Shown here piece after piece: positions 26,193 through 35,107 of a stretch of 64,000 bases of DNA. Origin of the DNA: Phenylobacterium sp. RIFCSPHIGHO2_01_FULL_69_31. Its GTDB lineage: Bacteria > Pseudomonadota > Alphaproteobacteria > Caulobacterales > Caulobacteraceae. The stretch covers positions 1-64,000 of the forward strand of contig NZ_MHXN01000013.1 in the NCBI RefSeq assembly GCF_001824475.1, given 5' to 3'. How positions within the stretch are numbered: the first letter of the stretch is position 1; each line of letters starts with the position of its first letter. A model generated the notes under the pieces. That model did no database searches. It was given only the letters and a program-made list of their open reading frames with translations, and was not told the origin of the DNA. The translations under genes were made by a program, and so were the position numbers.

Positions 26193-28322
26193 CTATGCGG
26201 ACGCGGTCTCGGCGTCGGGTCGGTGGGCGGGGTCGCCGAGGACGTCGGAGATGACGTCCAGCAGTTGGGCCAGGTCGATGGGCTTGGAGACGCAGGCATC
26301 CATGCCGGCGGCGAGGTAGGCGTTCACCTGGTGGGACATGGCGTTGGCGGTCAGGGCGACGATGGGGACGCGCGGGCGGCCGAGGCGAGCCTCCTCCAGC
26401 CGGATCTGGCGGGTCGCGTCCGGCCCATCCAGGATCGGCATCTGGACGTCCATGAGGATCACGTCCCAGTCGGCCGAGCGCCAGGCGTCCAGGGCCTGGG
26501 CGCCGTCGCCGACGACCGTGGGGTCGAGCCCGACCTGGTGCAGCAGGGTCTTGAGCACGAGCTGGTTGATCGGGTTGTCCTCGGCCGCCAGGACGCGGAC
26601 GCCGCCTGGCGCGGCCGACGGCGCCGGGAGGCCCTCTGGCGCCGGCGGGGCCGGGCGCGGGGGCGCCGCATCGCCCAGCCGGGTGGCGGGGATCAGGACC
26701 GTGAAGACCGAGCCCCGGCCCGGCGTGCTGGTGACGTCGATCCGGCCGCCCAGACGCTGGGTCAGCTCGCGGCATATGGCGAGGCCCAGGCCGGTGCCTC
26801 CGAAGCGGCGGGTGGTGGAGGCGTCGGCCTGCTGGAAACTGTCGAAGACCTTTCGCCGGACCTCGTCGGTCATGCCGACGCCGGTGTCCGCGACGTCGAA
26901 GCGCAGACCATCGCGGGCGCGGGCGACCTCGACCCGGACGCTGCCCTGTTCGGTGAACTTCAGGGCGTTGGAGATGAGGTTGTAGAGGATCTGGCGCACG
27001 CGCGTGGAGTCGGAGCGGTAGCGGCCCCGCGCCTCGTCGGAGACGGTGAGGGTGAAGTCGAGCCCCTTGCGGTCGGCGAGGGCGGTGAACGCGGCGTGGG
27101 CGCCCTTGGCGAGGTCGCCGAGGTCGAACTCGGTCATTTCGAGCTCGAGCCGGCCGGCCTCGATCTTGGCCAGGTCGAGCACGTCGTTGAGGATGGCCAG
27201 CAGGGACTCGCCCGACTCGCGCACGATCCCCAGCCGCGCCCGCTGGCGGGGCGAAAGCTCGTCGCTCTCCATCGCCTGGGCCATGCCGAGCACGCCGTTC
27301 AGCGGGGTGCGGATCTCGTGGCTGACATTGGCGATGAACTGGCTCTTGGCGACGCTGGCGGCCTGGGCCGCGTCGCGGGCGGCCACCAGATCGGCGAGAC
27401 TGTCCTCCAGTTCGCGGTCCTTGGCCGCGATCCCCAGGAGAAGGCCCCGGATCCGCACCCAGAGGAGCGCGCAGACGGCGGCCATGGCCAGGAGGGCGGC
27501 GGCGATGGGTTCGAGCCGGCGCTTGACCACCTGGATGCCGGGGCGGGCGGGGTCCCAGGCGATGGCGGCGACGGGGGCGCCGCGGTCATCGAGCAGGGGC
27601 GCCTCGCCGACGCGGCCGGTGAATGCGCCGCGTTTCAGCCGCGCCGCCGAGAGGCCGAGGTCCTGCTCGAACTCCTGCAGGAACCGCGCGTCGACGGCGC
27701 GGCCCGACAGGACCACCTGGACCGGCTGCTGGCCCCTCAGAAGGCGGCTGGAGGGCAGGAGGCTGGCGGCGGTGAGGAGATACACCTGGCCGCCCGCCTC
27801 CACCGCGGCCGTCCGCCAGGACAGGCTGCTCACGTCCAAAGGACGCGCGTAGTCGAGCCGGGCGCGCCGGCGCAGCTCTTCGGCCTGGACCGCGTGGACC
27901 AGGGGCGCAGCGGCGCGCGCCAGTTCGGATAGCTCGCCGACGCGGACGCGGGCGCCTGCCCGGGCGCCGTAGAAGAGCGCGCCGGTCGGGTCGAAGACCA
28001 GGGTCACGTCATGGTCGAAGGAGGATCGATAGTAGCCGGCGAGGTAGAGGTCGATCCATCGCAGGTCGCGCCGGGCGGTCCGGTCGAAGGCGTCGTCCCA
28101 CTCCGCCGCCGAGGTGGTCTCGCGACCCAGCCGGGCGTCGGTGCGGGTCACGGCGCGGCGGACGAGCTGGGTCTCCCGACCGGCGACCTCGGCGTCGACC
28201 GCGCGCCAGGCGAAGGCGATCAGGCCGGCCGCGCCGCCGACGATCAGGACGCCGAGCAGAACCGCAAGCGCCAGCACGCTGCGGCGGCGATAACGGTTCG
28301 CGCGGGATCGGTCCTCGTACAC
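26193..28322 (-). CDS. Hybrid sensor histidine kinase with CHASE4-like sensor and receiver domain
   Basis: 709 residues from a GTG at 28322. Two membrane helices (about 14-36 and 278-298) flank a periplasmic CHASE4-like domain (SAAEWDDAFDRTARRDLRWIDLYL). Then come HisKA (FIANVSHEIRTPLNGVLG), the ATPase domain (NLISNALKFT, DTGVGM, GGTGLGLAI) and a C-terminal receiver (AEDNPINQLVLKT, acceptor Asp in ILMDVQMP). A longer reading to 28448 exists, but its extra 42 residues look non-coding and would cover the palindrome at 28374-28388, so the shorter start is preferred. Divergent from a second hybrid kinase. Confidence 0.85.
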   Translation of the reverse strand: MYEDRSRANRYRRRSVLALAVLLGVLIVGGAAGLIAFAWRAVDAEVAGRETQLVRRAVTRTDARLGRETTSAAEWDDAFDRTARRDLRWIDLYLAGYYRSSFDHDVTLVFDPTGALFYGARAGARVRVGELSELARAAAPLVHAVQAEELRRRARLDYARPLDVSSLSWRTAAVEAGGQVYLLTAASLLPSSRLLRGQQPVQVVLSGRAVDARFLQEFEQDLGLSAARLKRGAFTGRVGEAPLLDDRGAPVAAIAWDPARPGIQVVKRRLEPIAAALLAMAAVCALLWVRIRGLLLGIAAKDRELEDSLADLVAARDAAQAASVAKSQFIANVSHEIRTPLNGVLGMAQAMESDELSPRQRARLGIVRESGESLLAILNDVLDLAKIEAGRLELEMTEFDLGDLAKGAHAAFTALADRKGLDFTLTVSDEARGRYRSDSTRVRQILYNLISNALKFTEQGSVRVEVARARDGLRFDVADTGVGMTDEVRRKVFDSFQQADASTTRRFGGTGLGLAICRELTQRLGGRIDVTSTPGRGSVFTVLIPATRLGDAAPPRPAPPAPEGLPAPSAAPGGVRVLAAEDNPINQLVLKTLLHQVGLDPTVVGDGAQALDAWRSADWDVILMDVQMPILDGPDATRQIRLEEARLGRPRVPIVALTANAMSHQVNAYLAAGMDACVSKPIDLAQLLDVISDVLGDPAHRPDAETASA

Positions 28323-28373
28323 CCGAAGGTCTTTGCCAACCTTCGTCGAACAGAAGCTTAAGCGATCCCGGGC

Positions 28374-28388
28374 GTGACATCCTGTCAC
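28374..28388. promoter_or_regulatory. Perfect palindrome GTGACA-TCC-TGTCAC between two divergent kinases
   Basis: A 6-3-6 perfect inverted repeat lies between two divergent hybrid kinase genes. It is a candidate operator for one or both. The cognate regulator is not known. Confidence 0.45.
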
Positions 28389-28594
28389 ATGCTCATTCTG
28401 GGGCATGAACACCAGTGCCCGCGAGCTATGTTCAGTAGTCGACGCCACCGAGAGGCGCGTGCGTCACGGGGGCGCGGCCGAGAGCGTAATATTCGTCCGG
28501 GAATACTAACAGTTCAACTGATGCGTGCGGTGGGTCGACATGGAATTTTTAGGACTTCTGCCAAAAGATCCGGGGCGGAAGACGAAGGAAGCCA

Positions 28595-30586
28595 ATGCCG
28601 TATCGAGGGTTGCAGGGCGTCGCGATGCTCGTCGCGCAAGGACGGGACGGACAGGCCAGCATCCTGGACGTGCTGCTGCGTGCGGTGCCTGCGGCCATCG
28701 TGGTCACGGACCGCGAGATGAAGGTCCTGGCCGCCAGCGTGAAGTGGCTGCGGGAGATGAGCCGCGCTGAGGCCGACGTGCTGGGGCGCTCGTTGTACGA
28801 GATCAGCCCGGACTATTTCCCGCAGTTCCGCGAGAGCTACGACCGGTGCCTCGCGGGCGAGACGGTCCTGGACCCCATGTTCAACTCTCCGCGCGGCGGG
28901 GATGGCGGGGAGTGGTGGCGCACCGAGGTGACGCCGTGGCGCGACGCCGACGGCGAGGTGGGCGGAACGATCTCGGTGTCGATGGACATCACCGACATGG
29001 TGCAGGCGATGAGCCGGGTGGAGGAATCCGAGCAGCGACTGCAGATGGCCGTGGAACTGGCCGACGTGCATGTGTGGGAAATGGACTACCGTTCCGGCGC
29101 CATGATGACCGCGGGCGCGGCGGAGTCGTTCTTCGACGGGTCGCTGGACCCCGACGAGATCGCCCGGGACACCAACCTGACCATCCATCCCGAGGACCGC
29201 GCGCAGATCGCGGTCGAGTGGGAGCGTGCGATGATCGAGGACCTGCCGTTCCGGCCCGAGTACCGGATCAACCGCCAGGACGGGAAGGAGGTCTGGGCGG
29301 CCTGTACGACGCGGCTGGTGCGCAGCGACGCCGGTGAGCCAATCCGGCTGATCGGCGCGATGCAGAACATCACGGGCCGAAAGCAGGCGGAGACCGCGCT
29401 GCGACAGGCCAAGGAGGAGGCCGAGGCCGCCAACGTGGCCAAGAGCCGCTTCCTGGCGACAATGAGCCACGAGATCCGCACGCCGCTAAATGGGGTGCTG
29501 GGCATGGCGCAGGCCATGGCCAACGACCGCCTGTCCAAGCGGCAGAGGGGCCGGCTGGAGACTGTGCGGCAGTCAGGGGAGGCGCTGCTCGCGATCCTCA
29601 ACGACGTGCTGGACCTCTCGAAGATCGAGGCGGGGAAGCTTGAGCTGGAAGACGCGGAGTTCTCGCTGGCCGGCCTGATGGAGGAAGTCCGCGCCACGTT
29701 CAGCGGGGTCGCGGCCAGCAAGGCCGTCGCCTTCGAGGTGGAGATCGCGCCCGCGACGGCAGGGATCTATCGGGGCGACGCCGCGCGCCTTCGGCAGGTG
29801 CTGAACAACCTGGCCTCGAATGCGCTGAAGTTCACGGATCAGGGCGGGGTGCGGCTGCGCGCCATGCGCGAGGCCGGGCGGCTTGTCCTGGAGGTTGCGG
29901 ACAGCGGCATCGGCATCCCGGCCGACCGGCTGCCCCGCCTGTTCAGCAAGTTCGAGCAGGCCGATGCCTCGACCACGCGGCGATATGGCGGCACCGGCCT
30001 GGGTCTGGCGATCTGCCGGGAGCTGGTCCAACTGATGGGCGGAGAGATCGGCGCCCGTAGCACGCCAGGCGAGGGCAGCACCTTCCGAGTGGAGGTGGAC
30101 CTACCCTATCTGGGCGCCGAGGTGGCGACGGCCACCAGGGCGACGGAGGTGGCCGCAGCTGCTCCGGAGGCCGGACTGCGGGTGCTGGCGGCCGAGGACA
30201 ATGCAGTGAACCAGACCGTGCTGCGGACCCTGCTGCAGCAGATCGGCATAGAGCCGGTGGTGGTGGCGAACGGGGTCGAAGCCGTGGCCGCCTATACTCA
30301 GGAGCGCTGGGACCTGATCCTCATGGACGTGGAGATGCCGGAGCTGGACGGGCCGTCCGCCACGCGAGCGATCCGGAGGTTGGAGGCCCAGACGGGGGCG
30401 CCGCGCATTCCGATCGTCGCGCTGACGGCGAACGCCATGGCCCACCAGGTCCGCGAGTACATGGCCGCTGGGATGGACGCCTTCGTGTCGAAACCGATCC
30501 GGATCGCGGACCTCTTCGGCTGCATGCAACAGGTTCTTGAGACCCCGGCCGAGTCGCAGACCGGTCTGGACCGCTGCGGATCCTAG
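28595..30586 (+). CDS. PAS-domain hybrid sensor histidine kinase with receiver domain
   Basis: 663 residues, cytosolic. Two PAS domains occupy about 20-135 (DVLLRAVPAAIVVTDREMKVLAAS) and 145-260 (ending EPIRLIGAMQNITGRKQAE). HisKA follows with the phosphorylatable His in FLATMSHEIRTPLNGVLG, then the ATPase domain (NNLASNALKFTDQG, DSGIGIP, GGTGLGLAI) and a C-terminal receiver (AEDNAVNQTVLRT, acceptor Asp in ILMDVEMPELDG). The kinase-receiver half is clearly paralogous to the divergent kinase at 26.2-28.3 kb, sharing GVLGMAQAM and FxQADASTTRR. AGGAAG precedes the ATG. Confidence 0.92.
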   Translation: MPYRGLQGVAMLVAQGRDGQASILDVLLRAVPAAIVVTDREMKVLAASVKWLREMSRAEADVLGRSLYEISPDYFPQFRESYDRCLAGETVLDPMFNSPRGGDGGEWWRTEVTPWRDADGEVGGTISVSMDITDMVQAMSRVEESEQRLQMAVELADVHVWEMDYRSGAMMTAGAAESFFDGSLDPDEIARDTNLTIHPEDRAQIAVEWERAMIEDLPFRPEYRINRQDGKEVWAACTTRLVRSDAGEPIRLIGAMQNITGRKQAETALRQAKEEAEAANVAKSRFLATMSHEIRTPLNGVLGMAQAMANDRLSKRQRGRLETVRQSGEALLAILNDVLDLSKIEAGKLELEDAEFSLAGLMEEVRATFSGVAASKAVAFEVEIAPATAGIYRGDAARLRQVLNNLASNALKFTDQGGVRLRAMREAGRLVLEVADSGIGIPADRLPRLFSKFEQADASTTRRYGGTGLGLAICRELVQLMGGEIGARSTPGEGSTFRVEVDLPYLGAEVATATRATEVAAAAPEAGLRVLAAEDNAVNQTVLRTLLQQIGIEPVVVANGVEAVAAYTQERWDLILMDVEMPELDGPSATRAIRRLEAQTGAPRIPIVALTANAMAHQVREYMAAGMDAFVSKPIRIADLFGCMQQVLETPAESQTGLDRCGS

Positions 30587-30599
30587 GCGGCGCCGCCGC

Positions 30600-31172
30600 T
30601 CAACGGGGCGCGATGGGCGTCCAGCCGTGGGTCGGCGCGAGGGTCTCGGCGTTGAAGGACCAGACGTGGCCCTGGAAGGGCTGGTCGAACTTGCGGGAGA
30701 TCGGGACGCCCTGGAGCGCGCAGTAGAGGAGCGTGCCCACCGCGCCGTGGGCCACGATGGCGAGGTCGCCCGCGCCGCGGCGGTCGGCGAGAATGGACGC
30801 GACGGCGGCGCGCACGCGGGCCTGGGCGGCGGCGGCCGTTTCCCACCCCCGCACGCTCTCATCCGGGTTGGCGAAGAAGGCGTCGGCCACGGCCTCGAAC
30901 TCGGCGGGGGGCAGGAAGCCGGTGGCCGTGCGGTCATTTTCGCCAAGGCGGGAATCGACATGGACGGGCAGGCCGAAGCGCGCGGCCAGCAGGCCGGCGG
31001 CCTCGATCGCCTTGGTTTCCGTGCTGGCCCAGACCTCGCTCACATTGGCCACCGTCGGCGAGGCGACGAAGGCGCGCATCCGCGCCACGCCGCGGTCGGA
31101 CAGCCGCCAGCGCGCCACAGGAACTTCGGGATCGATCTCGACTTCGGGGTGGGAGATGAACAGCACGGCCAT
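30600..31172 (-). CDS. Histidine phosphatase-superfamily protein with altered RHG motif
   Basis: 190 residues. The family's first catalytic motif is normally RHG; here it reads FISHPEVEID, so His is kept while Arg and Gly are replaced by Ser and Pro. The second His region is present (LAIVAHGAVGTLLY), as is an acid-bearing DESVRGWETAAAA segment. The fold looks intact; loss of the phosphate-binding Arg may mean weak or no phosphatase activity. Confidence 0.75.
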   Translation of the reverse strand: MAVLFISHPEVEIDPEVPVARWRLSDRGVARMRAFVASPTVANVSEVWASTETKAIEAAGLLAARFGLPVHVDSRLGENDRTATGFLPPAEFEAVADAFFANPDESVRGWETAAAAQARVRAAVASILADRRGAGDLAIVAHGAVGTLLYCALQGVPISRKFDQPFQGHVWSFNAETLAPTHGWTPIAPR

Positions 31173-31348
31173 GAGGGCAAGCTAGGCGGTCCGGCGGCCG
31201 GACTGAAGGGCAGAGCTGCGAGCGGCTCTCAAGGCCGCGCTTGTTCAAGCCTTCTTCACCATTCGCCGATCCCATGGGGTGGTCGGGGGACGACTCATTG
31301 GGGGTGTGCGGGCTTGGTCTCGCGCACCGTCGGAGCCATGTTCCTGTG

Positions 31349-31720
31349 ATGCCGGACCCGTCAGCGCCGCATGCCCTGATCATCGAGGATGAAATGATCA
31401 TCGCGCTCGAGGTCGAGGACCTCCTGCGCGGTCTCGGGTATCGAAGCTTCGACATCGCCGCCACGCCGACCGATGCGGTGGAGCAGGCCAGCCGGCATCG
31501 CCCCGACCTGATCACCGCCGACGTCCGCATCCTGGAAGGGACCGGGATCGAAGCGGTCAGGGCGATCACGGAGCGGCTGGGCGAGATCCCGTACTTCTAC
31601 GTGACCGGCAATGTGGACATGCTGAAGGGCGAAGGGGTGGCGGTGGTGGAAAAGCCGATCAGCCCGAAGGCGTTCGCGAAGGCCTGCGCCGCCGCGCTCC
31701 GCGGCAAGGGCGACGCCTAG
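31349..31720 (+). CDS. Single-domain response regulator
   Basis: 123 residues, a receiver domain only. It has acidic EDE near the start (ALIIEDEMIIALEVEDLL), an Asp in PDLITADVRILEGTGIEAV as likely phospho-acceptor, Thr in YFYVTGN and Lys in VVEKPISPKAF. With no output domain it probably acts as a phospho-sink or binding switch, as in alphaproteobacterial stress signalling. It overlaps by four bases the stop of the small convergent gene next to it. Confidence 0.85.
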   Translation: MPDPSAPHALIIEDEMIIALEVEDLLRGLGYRSFDIAATPTDAVEQASRHRPDLITADVRILEGTGIEAVRAITERLGEIPYFYVTGNVDMLKGEGVAVVEKPISPKAFAKACAAALRGKGDA

Positions 31721-31902
31721 AAGCGCAGCTCTTCCGCGCCATCCGCAAGGGAGCCGTCGGCGCCTTCCCGGGCCTCGATGGCGCGGTTGTGCCAGTGCAT
31801 GGCCTCGTCGATGAGGCGGCCGCGGTCGCGCATGTTGTCGGCGGCGGCGGCGAGACGAAGCAGGGCTTCGGCCTGGCTGCGATAGTGATCCTCGGACGAC
31901 AT
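31717..31902 (-). CDS. Small hypothetical protein, 61 residues
   Basis: MSSEDHYRSQAEALLRLAAAADNM... is an acidic, helical protein behind GGGGAGCG. Similar short proteins with xxYRxxAEALLRLA occur in alphaproteobacteria, usually unannotated. It is convergent with the response regulator, overlapping its end by four bases. Confidence 0.6.
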   Translation of the reverse strand: MSSEDHYRSQAEALLRLAAAADNMRDRGRLIDEAMHWHNRAIEAREGADGSLADGAEELRF

Positions 31903-32065
31903 CGAGTTCGCTCCCCAAGGTAGCCCCGGCCGGCGGCCAGGGCGACGCATGTCCGACGATACGACTCGCGCCGCAGGGCGGACGCGACGACGGAGAGCCG
32001 AGATCGCGACCACTTTGTGGCGGCGCGCCGGGCTGGAAAGTTCAACACAAACAAGGAGCTTAGCC

Positions 32066-32581
32066 ATGGTCGAAAAGCCACGGCCGGCCGCCGAGGTCAC
32101 GAAGCGTCCGCGCAAGAAGCCGCCGGCGAGGGCGAAGGCCCCGCAAGTGCGCTACGGCGCGCAGATCGCGGCGGAAATCTGCGAGCGGCTGGCGAAGGGT
32201 GAGCCGTGGGCCACCATCTGCACCTTCGAGGGCATGCCCTCCTACACCACGCTATACGCCTGGCAGGACAAGGACCCGGCGTTTGCCGAGGCCGTGGCGC
32301 GCGCCCGGCTGCAGGGGGCGGACGCCTGCGCGGACGAGGCGCTGTCGGTGGCGCGGGCGGCGACCAAGGAGACGGCCCCGCAGGCCCGGCTGCTGGTCGC
32401 GACCCTGATGCGCCGCGCCGCGCTGATCGCGCCCAAGGCCTGGGGCGGCAAGGCGGAGAAGGAGGCGCGGCAAATGCCGGAGCGGGTGGAGATCGTGTTC
32501 CGCGCGCGCCGGTTCGAGAAGCTGACCGGGCCGGACGGCAAGGCTTTCGTCCGCGAGATCAAGCCGGAGGGCGAGGCGTGA
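32066..32581 (+). CDS. Phage terminase small subunit
   Basis: 171 residues. A basic tail (KRPRKKPPARAKAP) precedes a helix-turn-helix-like region (AAEICERLAKGEPWATICTFEGMPSYTTLYAWQDKDPAFAEAVARAR) typical of small terminases that recognise packaging sites. The ATG follows AAGGAG, and its stop overlaps the large-subunit GTG (GTGA). First morphogenesis gene of the P22-like set. Confidence 0.85.
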   Translation: MVEKPRPAAEVTKRPRKKPPARAKAPQVRYGAQIAAEICERLAKGEPWATICTFEGMPSYTTLYAWQDKDPAFAEAVARARLQGADACADEALSVARAATKETAPQARLLVATLMRRAALIAPKAWGGKAEKEARQMPERVEIVFRARRFEKLTGPDGKAFVREIKPEGEA

Positions 32582-33969
32582 GGGCGGCGCTGAAGGTCAA
32601 GGCCGAGGCGGCGATGGCGGCCCTGGCGTCGGTGGAGGCCGGCGGCAATGCGCTGCCGTTCGACTGGGAGCCGAGGCCGCACCAGGTGGAGCTTTGGGAA
32701 GCGCTGATGGAGGGCGCCAAGCGGGCGGACGTGGTGGCGCATCGGCGGTGGGGGAAGGACGAGGTGGCGCTGCACTGGGCGGCCTGGTCGGCGTCGAACC
32801 GGCCCGGCACCTACTGGCACCTGCTGCCGGAGACGGCGCAGGGGCGCAAGGCGATCTGGGACGCGGTGAACCCGCACACCGGCCGGCGGCGGATCGAGGA
32901 GGCGTTTCCGGCCGCCCTGCACCCGGTCTTCCGCGAGGCGGAGATGCTGGTGGAGCTGGCGAACGGCGCCACCTGGCAGGTGATGGGCTCGGACAACTAC
33001 AACAGCCTGGTGGGTTCGTCCGCGGCGGGCGTGGTGATGTCGGAGTGGGCGCTGGCGACCCCTGAGGCCTGGGCGCACATCCGGCCGATGCTGCTGGAAA
33101 ACGACGGCTGGGCGCTGTTCCTGTGGACGCCGCGCGGGCGCAACCACGCGGCGCGGGCGTTCGAGAGCCGACGGGATGATCCGGCGTGGTTCTGCCTGAA
33201 GTCGCCGGCGACGGAGACGGACGTGTTCACGCCCGAACAGCTGGAGCGGGAGCGGCGCGAGCTGATCGCCGAGTTGGGGTCGGTGGAGGAAGGCGAGGCG
33301 CGGTTCGCCTCCGAGTACCTGGTGGACTTCGACGCCGCGGCGCCCGGGACCTATTACGCGAGCCTCTTGGCCGAGGCCGAACGGGCGGGACGGGTCGGCC
33401 GCGTGCCGGTGGACCCGTCGCTGCGGGTGGACACCGCCTGGGACCTTGGGATCGACGACTATACGGCGGTCTGGTTCTTCCAGCAGGCCGGGCGGGAGGT
33501 GCGGGTGATCGACTATTTCGAGACCAGCGGGGAGGGGCTGGAGGCGGTGGTCCGGCAGGCGATCGGCGGGAAGCCGTACCTGTGGGGCGCGCACCACCTG
33601 CCGCACGACGTGATGGTGCGCGAGCTGGGGACGGGGCGCTCGCGCTACGACACCCTGGGCTCGATGGGTCTGTCCCGGATCAGCGTGGGCGCGCCCACCG
33701 ATCCGGAGGAGCGGGTGAACGCCGCGCGGCTGTTGATCCCCATGTGCTGGTTCGACGCCGAGCGCTGTGCGGGCGGGCTGGAGCGGCTGCGCAACTACCG
33801 CAAACGCTGGAACCGGGCGACGCGCAGCTATGCCGGCCCGCTGCACGACCAGGCCAGCCATGGCGCGGACGCGTTCGGGGAGTTCGCGCTGAACCGGCGG
33901 GGCGGGCCGGAGGCGGCGGCGCGCCCGAACGCGCGGGCATCGCCGGGCGCGCTCTCGTGGATGGGCTAA
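32578..33969 (+). CDS. Phage terminase large subunit
   Basis: 463 residues from GTG 32578. The packaging ATPase shows a Walker-A-like AHRRWGKDEVALH at about 55-67 and a Walker B region GVVMSEWAL. The nuclease half has DTAWDLGIDDYTAVWFFQ and the late Asp cluster DQASHGADAFGEFAL. Length and motif order match P22/T4-superfamily motors. It is followed by cargo genes, not by the portal gene, which is 2.3 kb downstream. Confidence 0.92.
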   Translation: MRAALKVKAEAAMAALASVEAGGNALPFDWEPRPHQVELWEALMEGAKRADVVAHRRWGKDEVALHWAAWSASNRPGTYWHLLPETAQGRKAIWDAVNPHTGRRRIEEAFPAALHPVFREAEMLVELANGATWQVMGSDNYNSLVGSSAAGVVMSEWALATPEAWAHIRPMLLENDGWALFLWTPRGRNHAARAFESRRDDPAWFCLKSPATETDVFTPEQLERERRELIAELGSVEEGEARFASEYLVDFDAAAPGTYYASLLAEAERAGRVGRVPVDPSLRVDTAWDLGIDDYTAVWFFQQAGREVRVIDYFETSGEGLEAVVRQAIGGKPYLWGAHHLPHDVMVRELGTGRSRYDTLGSMGLSRISVGAPTDPEERVNAARLLIPMCWFDAERCAGGLERLRNYRKRWNRATRSYAGPLHDQASHGADAFGEFALNRRGGPEAAARPNARASPGALSWMG

Positions 33970-34056
33970 GTTAATCCTGCTTCCTTAAGCGACGTTAAGG
34001 GTGTTGATCTTAAACGTGAAATGGTCGGGGGACGGTTAGGCGGCAGGAGGCCGCGG

Positions 34057-34179
34057 ATGCCAGACTTCGCGCGCCAGCTGATCGACCTGATGGAAGCCCG
34101 GCCGTTCGAGAGCGTCGGCGCCCTGATCGTCGCCGTCTGGTACTGGCGGCTCATGGCCTCGGGCCCACGCTACTACTGA
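34057..34179 (+). CDS. Tiny membrane protein, 40 residues
   Basis: MPDFARQLIDLMEARPFESV then GALIVAVWYWRLMASGPRYY: an amphipathic N-terminal helix followed by one membrane segment. Its ATG has a strong AGGAGG site at normal spacing, which is the main support. It sits in the 270-base gap between the terminase and the GlsB-like gene. Not recognised. Confidence 0.55.
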   Translation: MPDFARQLIDLMEARPFESVGALIVAVWYWRLMASGPRYY

Positions 34180-34238
34180 TCCTGCAACCGAACGGCCCCG
34201 CTCCGCATTGCCGTCGCAGGCGAACGGAGGAGAAAGCC

Positions 34239-34496
34239 ATGAGTGGAGTAGGAATTATCGGCGCCATCCTGATCGGCATCCTGGCCGGCTGGATCGCGGA
34301 AAAGGTCATGCGGCGCAACCACGGCCTGGTGATGAACCTGATCGTGGGTGTCGTCGGCGCGTTCCTGGGCAGCTTTATTGCAACGGCCCTGGGCATCGGC
34401 ACCGGCGAGGGGATCATCCCGAGCCTGCTGGTGGCCACGGCGGGCGCGATCCTGCTGCTCTTCATCGTCGGCATGTTCCGCCGCCGGAGCGCCTGA
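34239..34496 (+). CDS. GlsB/YeaQ/YmgE family small membrane protein
   Basis: 85 residues with three hydrophobic segments and the family motif GILAGWIAEKVMRR plus LIVGVVGAFLGSFI. These transglycosylase-associated proteins are inner-membrane and often stress-induced. GGAGGAG precedes the ATG. A cargo gene between the terminase and portal genes. Confidence 0.88.
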   Translation: MSGVGIIGAILIGILAGWIAEKVMRRNHGLVMNLIVGVVGAFLGSFIATALGIGTGEGIIPSLLVATAGAILLLFIVGMFRRRSA

Positions 34497-34518
34497 CCCT
34501 TCGGTCCCATCGCGGCCG

Positions 34519-34565
34519 TTGACAGTCGTTGTTACAGATGTAAGCTTCGATTGCTACGTGTGTAA
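34519..34565 (+). promoter_or_regulatory. Promoter with two BlaI/MecI-type operators
   Basis: TTGACA at 34519-34524 and TAAGCT at 34541-34546, 16 bases apart, form a likely promoter. TTACAGATGTAA (34532-34543) is a perfect TACA-NN-TGTA operator of the BlaI type overlapping the -10. A second, one-mismatch site TACGTGTGTA lies at 34555-34564; the centres are 22 bases apart. The blaI-like gene downstream makes autorepression likely. Confidence 0.65.
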
Positions 34566-34584
34566 TAACGAACGGGAGGCCGCG

Positions 34585-35100
34585 ATGCGGACCATGGGAA
34601 GAACGAAATTCCGGACCGGTGCGGCAGGCGGCGTCGCCACGGCCATGGCGGCCGGCGCGGCGTGGGCGCAGACGCAACCGGCCTACACCGTGGTCCCGGC
34701 CTCTGAGCGACTGACCGTGGCCGGGGTATTTGCCGACGCCTCGGTCGAGATGAAGCTGGTGATGCTGCTGCTGCTGGCGGCGGCGGCGGCCTCGGTCGCG
34801 GTATGGGGCGTGAGCCTGGGCAAGGTCGGCAAGGCTGACGCGAAGGCCTTGGCGGGCGCGTTGGGGCGGCTGCGGATCGTCCGCTCCGCCGGAGTGCCAA
34901 TGGGCTGCCTCGCAGCCGCCTATGTGATGTTCGCCAGCTTCATCGGGATCTCGAACGTGCGGCCGGCGCCCGGCCTGACCGTTGTAGCGCCGGGGCTGGC
35001 GGAAGCGACGCTGGCGATCATGTTGGGGCTGCTGGCGACCACCGTGGCGGTGATCTGCGAGCGGCACCTGGAAGGCCGCATTCGCCGCGCGGCGGCCTGA
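34585..35100 (+). CDS. ExbB/TolQ/MotA-like membrane protein encoded with a BlaI regulator
   Basis: 171 residues. A signal-like N-terminus (ATAMAAGAAWAQTQP) is followed by three membrane helices: VEMKLVMLLLLAAAAASVAVWGV, MGCLAAAYVMFASFIGI and AEATLAIMLGLLATTVAVICERHL. RPAPGLTVVAPGLAEATLAIMLGLLA matches the TVVAPGIAEALLATxxGL block of ExbB proteins, compare 61.8 kb. It is far shorter than ExbB and has no ExbD partner here. Sits under the BlaI-type operator, eight bases before blaI. Confidence 0.65.
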   Translation: MRTMGRTKFRTGAAGGVATAMAAGAAWAQTQPAYTVVPASERLTVAGVFADASVEMKLVMLLLLAAAAASVAVWGVSLGKVGKADAKALAGALGRLRIVRSAGVPMGCLAAAYVMFASFIGISNVRPAPGLTVVAPGLAEATLAIMLGLLATTVAVICERHLEGRIRRAAA

Positions 35101-35107
35101 GGCGGCG

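Noticed and set aside
31232..31250. GTTC-AAGCCTT-CTTC near the response regulator
   Set aside because: Second half-site is CTTC, the spacer is not AT-rich, and it is about 100 bases from the start with no promoter-like words.
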